NCBI GenBank assembly: GCA_038217425.1
Contig: JBBQPM010000057.1
Location: 1 to 36,662 of the forward strand
Origin: JAIEPT01 sp038217425
Lineage (GTDB): Bacteria > Planctomycetota > Planctomycetia > Gemmatales > Gemmataceae
Reading direction: 5' to 3'
Length of the DNA stretch: 36,662 bases
Position numbers and translations under genes: made by a program
Shown: one piece after another, positions 17,172 to 25,484 of the stretch
Position numbering within the stretch: position 1 is the first letter of the stretch
How the letters are laid out: every line of letters starts with the position of its first letter
Notes under the pieces: model-generated
The model's database searches: none
The model's input: the letters and a program-made list of their open reading frames with translations, nothing else
Told to the model about the DNA's origin: nothing

Positions 17172-18408
17172 GCGTCCCCGTGCCGCTGCTGAACCTGCCC
17201 GTCTCGATGCCGAGCCGCTGCAGCATGCTGACGTAGAGGTTGCAAAGGGGCGGCGGGTTCTGCGGGTCGAAATGCAGATGCTGCCCGTGCCGAAAGCCGC
17301 CGCCGGCGAGCAGCACCGGCAGGTTGCGCACCGAGTGGCTGCTGCCGTCGCCCAGGTTGCTCCCCAGGAAGACCATCGTCCGGTCGAGCAAGCTGACGCC
17401 GTCCTCGCGCGATTGCCTGAGCTTGGCGAGCAGATCGCGCAGGGCCTTCATCGTCTCCAATTCGACGATCTTGAGTTGATCGAGCTTGTGCGGATCTCGG
17501 CCGTGATGCGACAGGTCGTGATGGCCCAGCGTCACGCCGGGGATTGGCGGCACGAACGTCGTGCCGGCCAACATGATCGTGATGAGCCGAGTCGAATCGG
17601 TTTGGAGGGCCAGGTGCGTGAGGTCGAACAGGAGCCGGGCCCTGCCGATGAGATCGGCGGCATTGGAGATATCCGTGGGGGGCGGAACGTCGACTCTCGG
17701 CTTGGGCGATCGGCACCAGGCTTCATCCCGGGCCAGGCGTTGTTCCAGTTCGCGGACGCTGGTGATGTACTCGTCGAGTTTATCGCGATCGTCGGCGCCC
17801 AGGCTGGAGCGCAGGGTCTTGGCCTGATCGCGGACGTCGTCGAGGATGCTTCGGCCGTCTTCGAGCCGACTCACTTGAGCCCGGACTTCTTCCGGACGAC
17901 CGTCGAGGAAGAGCCTGGCGAAGACCCGCGCCGGCGAGGTGGCCGCCGGCACGAGCGCGGCGGTTCGCGTCCACGACAGCCCGGCGCCCTCGGCCGACAA
18001 GGCCAAGCTCGGGAAACGCGTGCGGCCGCCGATGTGCTCGGCCGCGAATTGATCCAGCGAAATGGCGTTGCGGAAACCGGGGCGACCCGCGCCCGGCGCC
18101 CCTGTCAAGAAGCTCGCCGACGCTTGATGCGCGAACCCCGGACTCATCCCCGCGTGCGACAGACCGGAGATGACCGTGGTGTCCGCACGAAAGTCCTTAA
18201 GCACCTCGAGATAGGTAGTCGTCTCATAGTCTCGGCCCGTCCGTTCCGGAAAGAAATCGGGCGAATGCAATCCCAACGGCGTGCAGAGACAGACCATGCG
18301 CCGCTTCGGCTGTGCGGCGGGTCCGTTGCCGTGTGAGAAGACGTCGAGGCACGGCAGAGCCATCGAGATGCCGGCGGCCTGGAGGAATTTTCTGCGTGGA
18401 AGTTTCAT
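17149..18408 (-). CDS. DUF1552 domain-containing secreted protein
   Basis: A 419-residue protein of the DUF1552 family, secreted proteins of unknown function common in planctomycetes and related to the DUF1501/sulfatase-like fold. The N-terminus MKLPRRKFLQAAGIS is a Tat-type signal (RRKFLQ). Typical blocks are RMVCLCTPLGLHSPDFFP, FRADTTVISGLSHAGM, GHHDLSHHGRD and TMVFLGSNLGDGSSHSVRNLPVLLAGGG. It is normally found next to a DUF1592 gene; here that partner (19270-21657) is on the same strand but separated by a VapC-type module. An AAGGA ribosome-binding site precedes the ATG. Confidence 0.9.
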   Translation of the reverse strand: MKLPRRKFLQAAGISMALPCLDVFSHGNGPAAQPKRRMVCLCTPLGLHSPDFFPERTGRDYETTTYLEVLKDFRADTTVISGLSHAGMSPGFAHQASASFLTGAPGAGRPGFRNAISLDQFAAEHIGGRTRFPSLALSAEGAGLSWTRTAALVPAATSPARVFARLFLDGRPEEVRAQVSRLEDGRSILDDVRDQAKTLRSSLGADDRDKLDEYITSVRELEQRLARDEAWCRSPKPRVDVPPPTDISNAADLIGRARLLFDLTHLALQTDSTRLITIMLAGTTFVPPIPGVTLGHHDLSHHGRDPHKLDQLKIVELETMKALRDLLAKLRQSREDGVSLLDRTMVFLGSNLGDGSSHSVRNLPVLLAGGGFRHGQHLHFDPQNPPPLCNLYVSMLQRLGIETGRFSSGTGTLTGLELA

Positions 18409-18454
18409 CGGAGAGATCCTTTTGGTTCGATCCGTAGCGTTGATGGCACAGAAA

Positions 18455-18892
18455 TCAGATGGCCCAATCCTCGATCATGAGGCCCGGCACGCGCCCAAAA
18501 TCACGACGATTTCGAGTCACTACCGTGGCCCCGAGTTCCTTGCCAATCGCTGCGATCCGAAGATCGTTGTATCTAACATTTAGTTTCGCACGAACAAGAA
18601 GGTCGAACTGCTGCAGGGCGGACTCGGTAATGGGAACAATCGCGAATCGATTCCATGAAACGATAATCGTCGCAAGCAGTATCGCCGCTTGTTCCTGCTC
18701 CTGATGCGTCTTTGCAGAACGCGACAACCCCGACCATCCTCCTATCTGCTCCTCAATTGTAGTAGAACCCAAACAAAGTCGGTCTGTCGAGTGATTGGCC
18801 ACTGCTGCAAGAACCTGTGCGTGGTTGCGTTGATAGAGGCTCAGAATGTCGGTATCGAGCAGAAAGATCGCCATCGCGCTTGCGCACCTCAT
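18455..18892 (-). CDS. PIN-domain (VapC-type) ribonuclease toxin
   Basis: A PIN-domain protein of 145 residues (139 if the ATG at 18874 is used). Acidic active-site residues are visible: FLLDTDILSLY at the N-terminus, TTIEEQIGG in the middle, and RYNDLRIAAIGKELGATVVTRNRRDF at the C-terminus, matching the usual D-E-D-D set. VapC toxins cut tRNA or rRNA. The first ATG (18892) overlaps the stop of the upstream gene in an ATGA, which suggests coupling. The family start MAIFLLDTD (18874) is also possible, with GAGG about 12 nt upstream. It is 46 bp from the DUF1552 start, all on the minus strand. Confidence 0.85.
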   Translation of the reverse strand: MRCASAMAIFLLDTDILSLYQRNHAQVLAAVANHSTDRLCLGSTTIEEQIGGWSGLSRSAKTHQEQEQAAILLATIIVSWNRFAIVPITESALQQFDLLVRAKLNVRYNDLRIAAIGKELGATVVTRNRRDFGRVPGLMIEDWAI

Positions 18893-19185
18893 TCGTAGAT
18901 TGCACGGTCTTGTAACTCTTTCTCTTCGCGGAATTTTTCAATGGCTTCCAACCACGCGTCAAACAGCGGGTTCTCAGCCAACGGAATCAACGGGATCGGA
19001 GACTGAGGTGCAGGCATAGGATGCTGGATAAGTATTGCTCCTTGCGCGAATCGAGAGCCGATTTGAGCTTGTAAGTCCGTCAAAGCCGCCGCCACCGAAC
19101 CCGCCTCCGCTGACAAGTCCAACGGCGATCCCGTGGTCGCACGAAATCCGACCTGGCTGGGTTCCACTAAAATCGAAATCGTCAT
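18889..19185 (-). CDS. Probable antitoxin partner of the PIN-domain toxin
   Basis: A 98-residue protein without a DNA-binding domain I can name. It begins MTISILVEPSQVGFRATTG, has an Ala/Glu-rich helix (DLSAEAGSVAAALTDLQ), and ends in a charged helix (LFDAWLEAIEKFREEKELQDR) that could clasp the toxin. I chose ATG 19185 because TTGGAGG lies 5 nt upstream; ATG 19200 is in frame but lacks such a site. Its stop overlaps the VapC start. The antitoxin role is inferred from size, order and overlap; similar small proteins occur before PIN genes in planctomycetes. Confidence 0.65.
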   Translation of the reverse strand: MTISILVEPSQVGFRATTGSPLDLSAEAGSVAAALTDLQAQIGSRFAQGAILIQHPMPAPQSPIPLIPLAENPLFDAWLEAIEKFREEKELQDRAIYE

Positions 19186-19225
19186 GGAAGCCTCCAACAT
19201 CTAGCGGCAACTTTACTGCTGCGTT

Positions 19226-19234
19226 ATTCTACCA
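19226..19234 (-). promoter_or_regulatory. Candidate extended -10 promoter of the VapC module
   Basis: TGGTAGAAT on the minus strand (TGn plus TAGAAT) lies about 40 nt before the antitoxin start. It would let the module be transcribed apart from the DUF1592 gene upstream. The -35 is weak. Confidence 0.3.
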
Positions 19235-19269
19235 AACCGCGTTTCGGGCAAATCGAACCGCCTTCAACT

Positions 19270-21657
19270 TCACCTGCTCTGAAACACCTTGCTCTGCACG
19301 ACCTCGTGAACGAGCGTCCGCAGACCGTAATCCTTGGAACGAATCTTCGCAACGATCGCTTCAATCTCCGGCTGATCGGACTTCGCGGGCGTTCCGCCGG
19401 TGGCGTAACTCAGCAATTTTTCCGTCAATGCCCTGGCGAGCTGGTCCTTGTCCTTGAGCAAGAGTTGCTTGTACTCGTCGATGTTTTGGAAACGCCGGCC
19501 GTCCGGCAGAACGTCGGCCGCATCGACCGGGAGGCCCTTCTTGTAGCGCATCGTTCGGCCGTCCACGACCACGGGGTCGCCTTTGCCGACGCTGCGGTAG
19601 TTTTCGCGCCAGCCGCCGATGACGTCGAAGTTCTCGAGCGCGAATCCTGGCGGATCGATTTTGACGTGGCACGTCGCACAGGCGGCGAGCTGCCGATGCT
19701 TGGCCAGTTGCTCGCGGATCGTCGTGGCGCCGCGGATGTCGGGCTCGACGGCTTCCACGTCCACCGTGGGCCGGGGGGGCGGCGTTCCCAGGATGCGGTC
19801 GAGAACCCAGGCGCCGCGCAGGATCGGCGACGTCGTCGTGCCATTCGCCGTCACCTTCAAGACGCCGGCCATCGTCAGCACGCCGCCGCGGTGGCTGTTC
19901 GCCGGCAGCGTGACCTTGCGGAACTCTTGCCCGGTGACATTCGGGATGCCGTAGTGTTTGGCCAGCCGGCCGTTGAGCATCGAGAAGTCGGAGGCGGTGA
20001 AGTTCGTCAGGCTGAGGTCCTGCTTCAGCACTTCGTCGAAAAACAGCGTCGCCTCCTTGACCATCGAAAGTTTGAGCACCTCGTCAAACTCCGGGTAGAG
20101 CGTCGGATCGGGGACGGTGGCGTCGATGGCGCGGAGGTTGAGCCATTGGCCGACGAAGTTCTCCGTGAAGGCCACGGCTTTCGGATCTCGTAGCATGCGC
20201 TCGACCTGCGTACGGATCACATCGGGCTGGCTCAGTTTCCCTTGCTCGGCGAGCGTGAGCAGTTCTTCATCGGGCATTGAACTCCACAAGAAGGACGAGA
20301 GTCGATTGGCCAGGGCGGCGTCGTCAAGCTTTCCGGGCTTCTCGCGGAAGAACAGGAAGTGCGGCGACACCAACACGGCCTTGAGGCCGATACGCATCGC
20401 CTGCTCGAACGAGACTTTCGCGTCCAGCTTGGCCTTCACGCGGGCCAGCACCGGCCTGACGTCGTCGTCGGTCACCGTCCGACGAAACGCCCGGCGCATG
20501 AATCCGCGGAGGATTCGCTCCGCATCGGCCAACGGCTCCTTCGAGACGACCTCCAGGCGGTTCCGGTCGCCGTCGACAGGCGCCTGCGGCAGGTCGCCAA
20601 AGATTCGCCGATGGCTGACCGGCGGCCAGGCGTCGTGCAGCGGACCTTCGATCTCCACCCACTGTAAATTGAGCCCCGGCCCCTTGTAGTTCTCGGCTCC
20701 GACTTTCTGGACGACGGGCGGGGTCACTCCCAGGCCGTCGACGATGATGCGGATGGTGTTCTGCACTTCCAGGCGTTTGACGAACTCCACCACGGTCGGC
20801 TTCTCGGGCGGCACTTCGTAGTAGCCGACGAGATGTTGCTGGGTCGCTTCTTTCAAGGTGCCGGCCATCACGTGAAAGGTGACGGGCTTGGTCGTTTGAA
20901 AGCCGTAGCCGGCGATGCGGAAGCGATACTTGCCCGGATCTCGGCTGCGGAAGTTCCACAGCGTGACCTGGATGTTCGCCGAGGCCCACGAGCTGAAAAT
21001 CGCGACTCCGTCGTCGAGATGGCGGTAGACGCTCCCCTTGGGGTTGACGGTTTTTTCCTCGCGGAGGTCGAAGCGTCGCTTGATCGTCGTCGGCCGAGGT
21101 TTGCTGGCGATGGCCGCATCCAGCACGGCGTCGGCCGCTTCCAGGTATTGCTCCATCAAGAACGAGGAGACGTGCAGCGCCTCGGCGCGATTGTCGAAGC
21201 CTTCCGTCGCCGCCTCCGGCGCCAGCACGTCTTTCAAATCGACGTCCACGCCCAACAGATCGCGCACGGTGTTCTCATATTCGGCCCGGTTCAGGCGGCG
21301 CAGGACGACGCGCCCCTGGGATGCATTGTCGGCTGCGGTCCCTTTCTCCACCCGGACGCGAACCCATTCGGACAGGGCCTGGATTTCTTTCGCCGTCGGC
21401 CGCGGGCGTTCCTTCGGGGGCATGGCGCCGGTATTGACTTGCTCGAGAACCGTCAGCCAGCGCTCGCGATTGGCCTTGTCGCCAAAGTCCGGCGACAGAC
21501 TTTCCAGGCGGAAGTCCCCCTTCGGCTTGGTTCCCGCATGGCAGGTCTGGCAGTGCGTGACGAAGAAAGTTTTTGCCGGCCCATCAGCTTCCGCCGCCCG
21601 TGCAAGCGCCGGCCGTCCGCCGAGAAGCACCAATATCACGAAGAGCCGGTTGGTCAT
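19270..21657 (-). CDS. DUF1592 domain-containing secreted cytochrome-like protein
   Basis: A 795-residue exported protein with a signal peptide (about 1-22) and the domain order known from planctomycetes: a c-type heme motif HCQTCHAG (C36-H40), DUF1587 (RLNRAEYENTVRDLLGVD, about 125-190), DUF1595/DUF1592 (FMRRAFRRTVTDD; VSPHFLFF; RLSSFLWSSMPDEELL), DUF1588 (HRGGVLTMAGVL; second heme-like CATCH with KIDPPGFALENFD) and DUF1585 at the C-terminus. The function is unknown; the heme sites suggest electron transfer or oxidation in the periplasm. It is normally paired with DUF1552. A GGAGTGA ribosome-binding site lies before the ATG. It is divergent from the DUF4058 gene. Confidence 0.92.
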   Translation of the reverse strand: MTNRLFVILVLLGGRPALARAAEADGPAKTFFVTHCQTCHAGTKPKGDFRLESLSPDFGDKANRERWLTVLEQVNTGAMPPKERPRPTAKEIQALSEWVRVRVEKGTAADNASQGRVVLRRLNRAEYENTVRDLLGVDVDLKDVLAPEAATEGFDNRAEALHVSSFLMEQYLEAADAVLDAAIASKPRPTTIKRRFDLREEKTVNPKGSVYRHLDDGVAIFSSWASANIQVTLWNFRSRDPGKYRFRIAGYGFQTTKPVTFHVMAGTLKEATQQHLVGYYEVPPEKPTVVEFVKRLEVQNTIRIIVDGLGVTPPVVQKVGAENYKGPGLNLQWVEIEGPLHDAWPPVSHRRIFGDLPQAPVDGDRNRLEVVSKEPLADAERILRGFMRRAFRRTVTDDDVRPVLARVKAKLDAKVSFEQAMRIGLKAVLVSPHFLFFREKPGKLDDAALANRLSSFLWSSMPDEELLTLAEQGKLSQPDVIRTQVERMLRDPKAVAFTENFVGQWLNLRAIDATVPDPTLYPEFDEVLKLSMVKEATLFFDEVLKQDLSLTNFTASDFSMLNGRLAKHYGIPNVTGQEFRKVTLPANSHRGGVLTMAGVLKVTANGTTTSPILRGAWVLDRILGTPPPRPTVDVEAVEPDIRGATTIREQLAKHRQLAACATCHVKIDPPGFALENFDVIGGWRENYRSVGKGDPVVVDGRTMRYKKGLPVDAADVLPDGRRFQNIDEYKQLLLKDKDQLARALTEKLLSYATGGTPAKSDQPEIEAIVAKIRSKDYGLRTLVHEVVQSKVFQSR

Positions 21658-21817
21658 GAATCGTCACTCCGGTGCGATGCGATCGAAGGGGGCGCTGGGA
21701 GTTCGGGATGCGAGGGCGGGATATGTGATCCTATCCGTGAACCGCACGGAACGCAACGACGACTTTGCCGCCGGAGTGCGGTTGGGAACTTTCGTTGTTC
21801 AGGGCACAATACCGGTT

Positions 21818-21826
21818 TGCTACAAT
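21818..21826 (+). promoter_or_regulatory. Extended -10 promoter of the DUF4058 gene
   Basis: TGC followed by TACAAT (21821-21826) is an extended -10 site, with a poor -35 (TTCAGG) at 17 bp. The site lies 29 bp before the start codon and its ribosome-binding site. Confidence 0.4.
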
Positions 21827-21855
21827 CCAGGAGAGTGAATCGAGAGGAGAATGCG

Positions 21856-22620
21856 ATGCCTTCGCCGTTTCCGGGGATGAACCCGTATATCGAGCGTGCG
21901 TCCGTTTGGCACGACTTTCACGAGACGTTGATTCCCGCCATTCGGGAGGAGTTAGTCGCACAGGCCGATCCCCGCTTTGTCGTGCGCATTGACGACCGAG
22001 TCTACATCCACGAGTCGCCCGACGAGCCGCGCCGCTGGATCGGTCGGCCCGACGTCGGCGTCAGTGCGTCCGAGCGGCTGGAAACGGCCCCTGGCGTGGC
22101 TACCATCGAGGCTCCGTTCCAGGTCGAAATACTCGACGTGGATGAGGAACGCCTCTCCTTCGTCGAGATCCGCGATCGCGAAAGCTGGCACGTCATCGCG
22201 GTCATCGAGCTGCTAAGCCCTACGAACAAATACGAGGGCCCTTACCGCGAACAGTACTTGAGCAAGCGGCGTCACTTGCAAATGAGTTCCACGCACTTCG
22301 TCGAGATTGACTTGCTGCGCGGCGGACCGCCGTTGCCGGCTCTCCATCGGCCGCAGTGCGATTATTCGGTCCTGGTCAGCCGTTGGCAGCAGCGTCCCCG
22401 CGCTGACTTTTGGCCCATTCGTTTGCGTGAGCGACTTCCCGTGATTCCCGTGCCGCTCACCCAAGGTCACGCGGACATCACCCTGGATCTGCAGAGTTTG
22501 CTGCACCGAGTGTACGACGCCGCCGGCTACGCCAATCACATTTATCGCGGCGAGCCCGAACCGCAGTTGAGCGAAGTGGATCTCGCCTGGGCGCACGCGC
22601 TGATTCCCGTCCTCGCGTAA
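21856..22620 (+). CDS. DUF4058 family protein
   Basis: A 254-residue protein of the DUF4058 family, known mainly from cyanobacteria and planctomycetes and of unknown function. Family features are the N-terminus MPSPFPGMNPYIE...WHDFHE, RPDVGV, IAVIELLSPTNKY (an E-x-LSP-x-NK signature recalling PD-(D/E)xK nuclease-like folds), SSTHFVEIDLLRGG and the C-terminal VYDAAGYANHIY. The relation to nucleases is an inference from the ELLSPTNK stretch. The ATG at 21856 has AGGAG (21845-21849) 6 nt upstream; the open frame extends far upstream, but that part is the complement of the DUF1592 gene. Confidence 0.9.
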   Translation: MPSPFPGMNPYIERASVWHDFHETLIPAIREELVAQADPRFVVRIDDRVYIHESPDEPRRWIGRPDVGVSASERLETAPGVATIEAPFQVEILDVDEERLSFVEIRDRESWHVIAVIELLSPTNKYEGPYREQYLSKRRHLQMSSTHFVEIDLLRGGPPLPALHRPQCDYSVLVSRWQQRPRADFWPIRLRERLPVIPVPLTQGHADITLDLQSLLHRVYDAAGYANHIYRGEPEPQLSEVDLAWAHALIPVLA

Positions 22621-22657
22621 ACTCGAACTCAAGGGTTCCCGATCCGGAAATTCGCTT

Positions 22658-22989
22658 GTTGGACAGCGCCACTTTTCTGGCCTTGTCAACACAACGTCAA
22701 GGGCAAAGACAGGTTGTCTCTACTCCGAAGGGGTTGAATCTCAAAGCCTGGGGTTGCGTACTCGCAACCCCAGGGCACAGGTATCCGTGGCAACATACCC
22801 CGAAGGGGTTGCATCGAGGCGGCCATACGGATGCAACCCCTTCGGGGTAATCCTGTGTTGCGCCTTTGTTCCCTGGGTTGCGAGTACGCAAACCCAGGGC
22901 TTTGAGATCCAACCCCTTCGGGGTAAATGTAAATGACTTCACTCATTGGGTTTACGTTAGAAGATTGAGGAAAAGCGGCGCTGTCCAAC
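22658..22989. mobile_element. MITE-like palindromic element with 20-bp terminal inverted repeats
   Basis: A 332-bp gene-free element between the DUF4058 and DUF1571 genes. Its ends are 20-nt inverted repeats (22658-22677 and 22970-22989; GTTGGACAGCGCC...CTTTTC) with one mismatch. Inside are nested palindromes: CCGAAGGGGTTG and CAACCCCTTCGG copies (22725-22736, 22800-22812, 22834-22846, 22910-22922) and two hairpins of the GGGTTGCG-TACTCGCAACCC type. No transposase is encoded and no clear target-site duplication is seen. The open frames in it are repeat artefacts. Together with its flanks it fills the 409-bp gap 22621-23029. Confidence 0.6.
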
Positions 22990-23029
22990 TAGGCAAGCGC
23001 ATTTAGAAGATCGATTTGCTTATCGCTCC

Positions 23030-23845
23030 TTATTCCGCCTTGGGCATCGTGAAGTGCGCCACGCATTCGTCGTAGGTCAGCGCTTGATCGATGACCGCGT
23101 CGCGGAACTCCGTCTCCAGAATCACTCCCTCCTTACCATACCACTCGATCCGCAAGGGCCAAAGCGTACCCGGGTCAATGTAGATCAGGCACCGCTCCGG
23201 CGCGAATCGGACCGACCTCTTGGCCTGCATGCGCGCGTGTTCCAAATTCACCTTGCCCTTCAAGACCGTGACCTCGCGCTGGTGATGCGTTCCTTCGGAG
23301 ATCTCCAGATCCGTCAGCACGTCGCGCAATTCTTGCACGAACGATAACGGCCCGCCGCAATTGCGCTGGGTCAGGAAGCTCTCGCGCAGGGGCGAGAATT
23401 TTTGCGGATCCGCGACCTCGCGGGCCGGCAGGACGTAGCTCTTGAACAACGGGGGCCGGGCGTGATAGCGCAACCGTTCCGCCAGCACGGAACTGTCGCT
23501 GACGATCAGCTGGGTCAATTTCTCGCCGTCGCCGGTGCGGATCCAACCTTCGAGGCGGGCGGTGTGATTGAGGCCGCGCAGGAGCTTGCCTTCGGATTCA
23601 TACGCAATCCGGGCATCGTAGCGTCTCTGCCAAACGGTGGTCCGCAACCAGGTGATCGACTTGAGGCGTTCGATCGACTGATCGAGGAGTTCTGGGGAAG
23701 CGACGGGGGAAGATCGGGCGGTGAGGATGACCGGGACGGAATCCGGATTGGCGGAGAGAGCGGGGCTCGGCAGCGGGATGAGTCTGCCCAAGACTCCCAG
23801 ACTGACGCTGACCACGGTGAACAAGACGAATAGCCGTGTGAACAT
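23030..23845 (-). CDS. DUF1571 domain-containing exported protein
   Basis: A 271-residue protein with an N-terminal hydrophobic segment (LFVLFTVVSVSLGVLGRLI, about 4-22; signal peptide or anchor). The body fits the DUF1571 family, a planctomycete family with a LolA/LppX-like half-barrel: TTVWQRRYDARIAYES, RLEGWIRTGDGEKLTQLIV, APERCLIYIDPGTLWPLRIEWYG and ILETEFRDAVIDQALTYDECV. Such folds hold lipids, so an envelope role is plausible. The ribosome-binding site is weak. It diverges from the Met/Gly-rich lipoprotein gene, 95 bp away. Confidence 0.75.
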   Translation of the reverse strand: MFTRLFVLFTVVSVSLGVLGRLIPLPSPALSANPDSVPVILTARSSPVASPELLDQSIERLKSITWLRTTVWQRRYDARIAYESEGKLLRGLNHTARLEGWIRTGDGEKLTQLIVSDSSVLAERLRYHARPPLFKSYVLPAREVADPQKFSPLRESFLTQRNCGGPLSFVQELRDVLTDLEISEGTHHQREVTVLKGKVNLEHARMQAKRSVRFAPERCLIYIDPGTLWPLRIEWYGKEGVILETEFRDAVIDQALTYDECVAHFTMPKAE

Positions 23846-23940
23846 GGCGAGATTTTTCCGATATTGACGAAAGTTCGGGACGAGGGCGGTCGAAATATAG
23901 CGTCAAGGGATGTTTTTGAAAAGCCGAATGGGGGAAGAAC

Positions 23941-25392
23941 ATGAGGCGAAGCGCCGCGGCCCTGATGATAGGGAGCCTGATCTCGGGCTGTTTCTCGTAC
24001 GATGCAGGTCCGGAGACGGGCGGGCATCGCTGCGGCCCGGGCGGCTACGGGAAGGCGCATTCGCCGCCGTCGATCCCGGGCATGGTCGGCGCCAACGGCG
24101 CACCGGTCGGCATGACCGGGCCGTACGCCTACGGCCCGCCTCCCAGCGAACTGCAAGCCAAGATGATGATGCGGCAAAGCATCCCGCTCAGCGCCATGTC
24201 GATGAGTCCCGGCCCCGGCGGCATGCCCGTCTACGCACCTGTGGGAATGGGCAGTATGCCCGGCATGGGCGGCGGGCCCGGTATGCCAGGGATGCAAGGA
24301 ATGCCTGCAATGGGAATGCCTGGCATGAATCCGCCCCTGCAGCCCACGAGCGGCGTCATGCCAGCTAGCGGCCCCGGTCCCGGCGGCGGCGGGCCCGATG
24401 CGTTTCGCTTCTCCTCGCAGCGGACGCAGGTTCGCTTCGACCGTCCCACGGGGATGAAGGTCGCCTGGTTCGCCCAGGGCGCCGACGGCCGACCCGCCTA
24501 CTCGCAGTATCCGGTCGAGACGCCGGGCCGATACAATTTCGGCCAGGGGGCGATCTATCGCCTGAAGCTGAGCCACATCGACGGCTACCCGGAACTCGAA
24601 ATCTATCCGACCATGGAAGTCGTCCCCGTCTCGCCCAAGAGCGAAGCGTTCCTGGCGCACTCGGCGGTGCCGGTGTCGTTCACGCCGGACGATTTCAAAC
24701 AAGTTCGCGACGGAAGCTACCTGGTCAAAGTTATTTATCTGCCCGATCCGCAGTATCAGGAGGCGGGGGGCGCGGCGCTGGACGAGATCATCTCGACGCG
24801 CCTGGATCCGGGGGTCGATCCGGTGGCGGAGGCGGCGCGGCGGGGCTGCATTCTGCTGATCATCCGCATGGGCAACGTGGACCAGGAAGCGCCAAACACG
24901 CCCGGCCTGAACGTACCGCTGAACGGTTCGGGTCCGCCGGCGCCGGCGAGTTCGCCGCTGTGGCCCGGTCAGCCGGGGATGCAGGTGCCGTACCAGATGA
25001 CGCCGATGGGTCAGGCGCCGGGGCTGCCGAGTCTGCCGCCGAGTTTCGCGTCGAAGCCCGGAGCGATGCCGAACCTGTTGCCGCCGAAGGTTGCGGAGAC
25101 GCCGGTGTCGGCGCCGGTGCAGAAGGTCCCGGCGTTGCCAGTGGGGAATCCGTTGCTGTTGCCGTCGAGTCAGATTCCCGTGGAGTTGCCGGGCGTGAAG
25201 ACGGCGAGCGAGACGACGCCGCTGCCGATGCCGCCGACGATTCCGGAGGGAGTGGCCCCGCCGCCGATGGCGCCTTCGGTTGCTCCGCCGCCGGTTGCCC
25301 CTCCGCCGATGCTGCCGATGTTGCCGTCGGCGCCGTTTGTGGAACTGCCGGGCTCGGGAATTGCACCGCCGCCGATGTTGCCGAAGCAGTAA
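23941..25392 (+). CDS. Met/Gly/Pro-rich lipoprotein with a module shared with the next gene
   Basis: A 483-residue protein with a lipoprotein signal (LISGCF, Cys17). Residues 100-130 are a run of Met-Pro-Gly-rich repeats (MPGM, GMPGMQGMP), and the last about 150 residues are Pro/Leu-rich (PPPMAPSVAPPPVAP). Between them (about 155-300) is a folded-looking module: PTGMKVAWF, GAIYRLKLSHIDGYPELEIYPTMEV, VSFTPDDFKQVRDGSYLVKVIYLPDP. The same pattern recurs in the downstream gene (25485). The function is unknown; low-complexity ends suggest a surface or cell-wall-spanning lipoprotein. The ribosome-binding site GGGGGAAG lies just before the ATG. Confidence 0.7.
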   Translation: MRRSAAALMIGSLISGCFSYDAGPETGGHRCGPGGYGKAHSPPSIPGMVGANGAPVGMTGPYAYGPPPSELQAKMMMRQSIPLSAMSMSPGPGGMPVYAPVGMGSMPGMGGGPGMPGMQGMPAMGMPGMNPPLQPTSGVMPASGPGPGGGGPDAFRFSSQRTQVRFDRPTGMKVAWFAQGADGRPAYSQYPVETPGRYNFGQGAIYRLKLSHIDGYPELEIYPTMEVVPVSPKSEAFLAHSAVPVSFTPDDFKQVRDGSYLVKVIYLPDPQYQEAGGAALDEIISTRLDPGVDPVAEAARRGCILLIIRMGNVDQEAPNTPGLNVPLNGSGPPAPASSPLWPGQPGMQVPYQMTPMGQAPGLPSLPPSFASKPGAMPNLLPPKVAETPVSAPVQKVPALPVGNPLLLPSSQIPVELPGVKTASETTPLPMPPTIPEGVAPPPMAPSVAPPPVAPPPMLPMLPSAPFVELPGSGIAPPPMLPKQ

Positions 25393-25407
25393 CGTCCGAA
25401 CGTCCTT

Positions 25408-25461
25408 GAGCCCGACGCGCCAGCAAGGGTTGACAGAAACCCTTGCTGGCGCGTCGGGCTC
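25408..25461. terminator. Perfect 24-bp inverted repeat, likely terminator
   Basis: Left arm 25408-25431 (GAGCCCGACGCGCCAGCAAG...) and right arm 25438-25461 are perfectly complementary with a 6-nt loop. It lies between two co-directional genes, ending 24 nt before the next ATG. A related palindrome, with a different core, is at 30613-30666. Its translation (SPTRQQG) is a familiar artefact in planctomycete proteomes. There is no T-run, so termination is inferred. Confidence 0.75.
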
Positions 25462-25484
25462 AGTCCTTGCACGGAGACCCGCAC

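Noticed and set aside
20833..21855. N-terminal extension of the DUF4058 frame
   Set aside because: It is antisense to DUF1592, and the ATG at 21856 has a perfect ribosome-binding site and the family N-terminus.
22710..22925. CRISPR array suggested by repeated CCGAAGGGGTTG units
   Set aside because: The units alternate in orientation, spacing is irregular and there are no cas genes.
22656..22988. Small frames with YPEGVAS and NPFGV repeats
   Set aside because: They are translations of the CCGAAGGGGTTG palindromes inside the MITE-like element.
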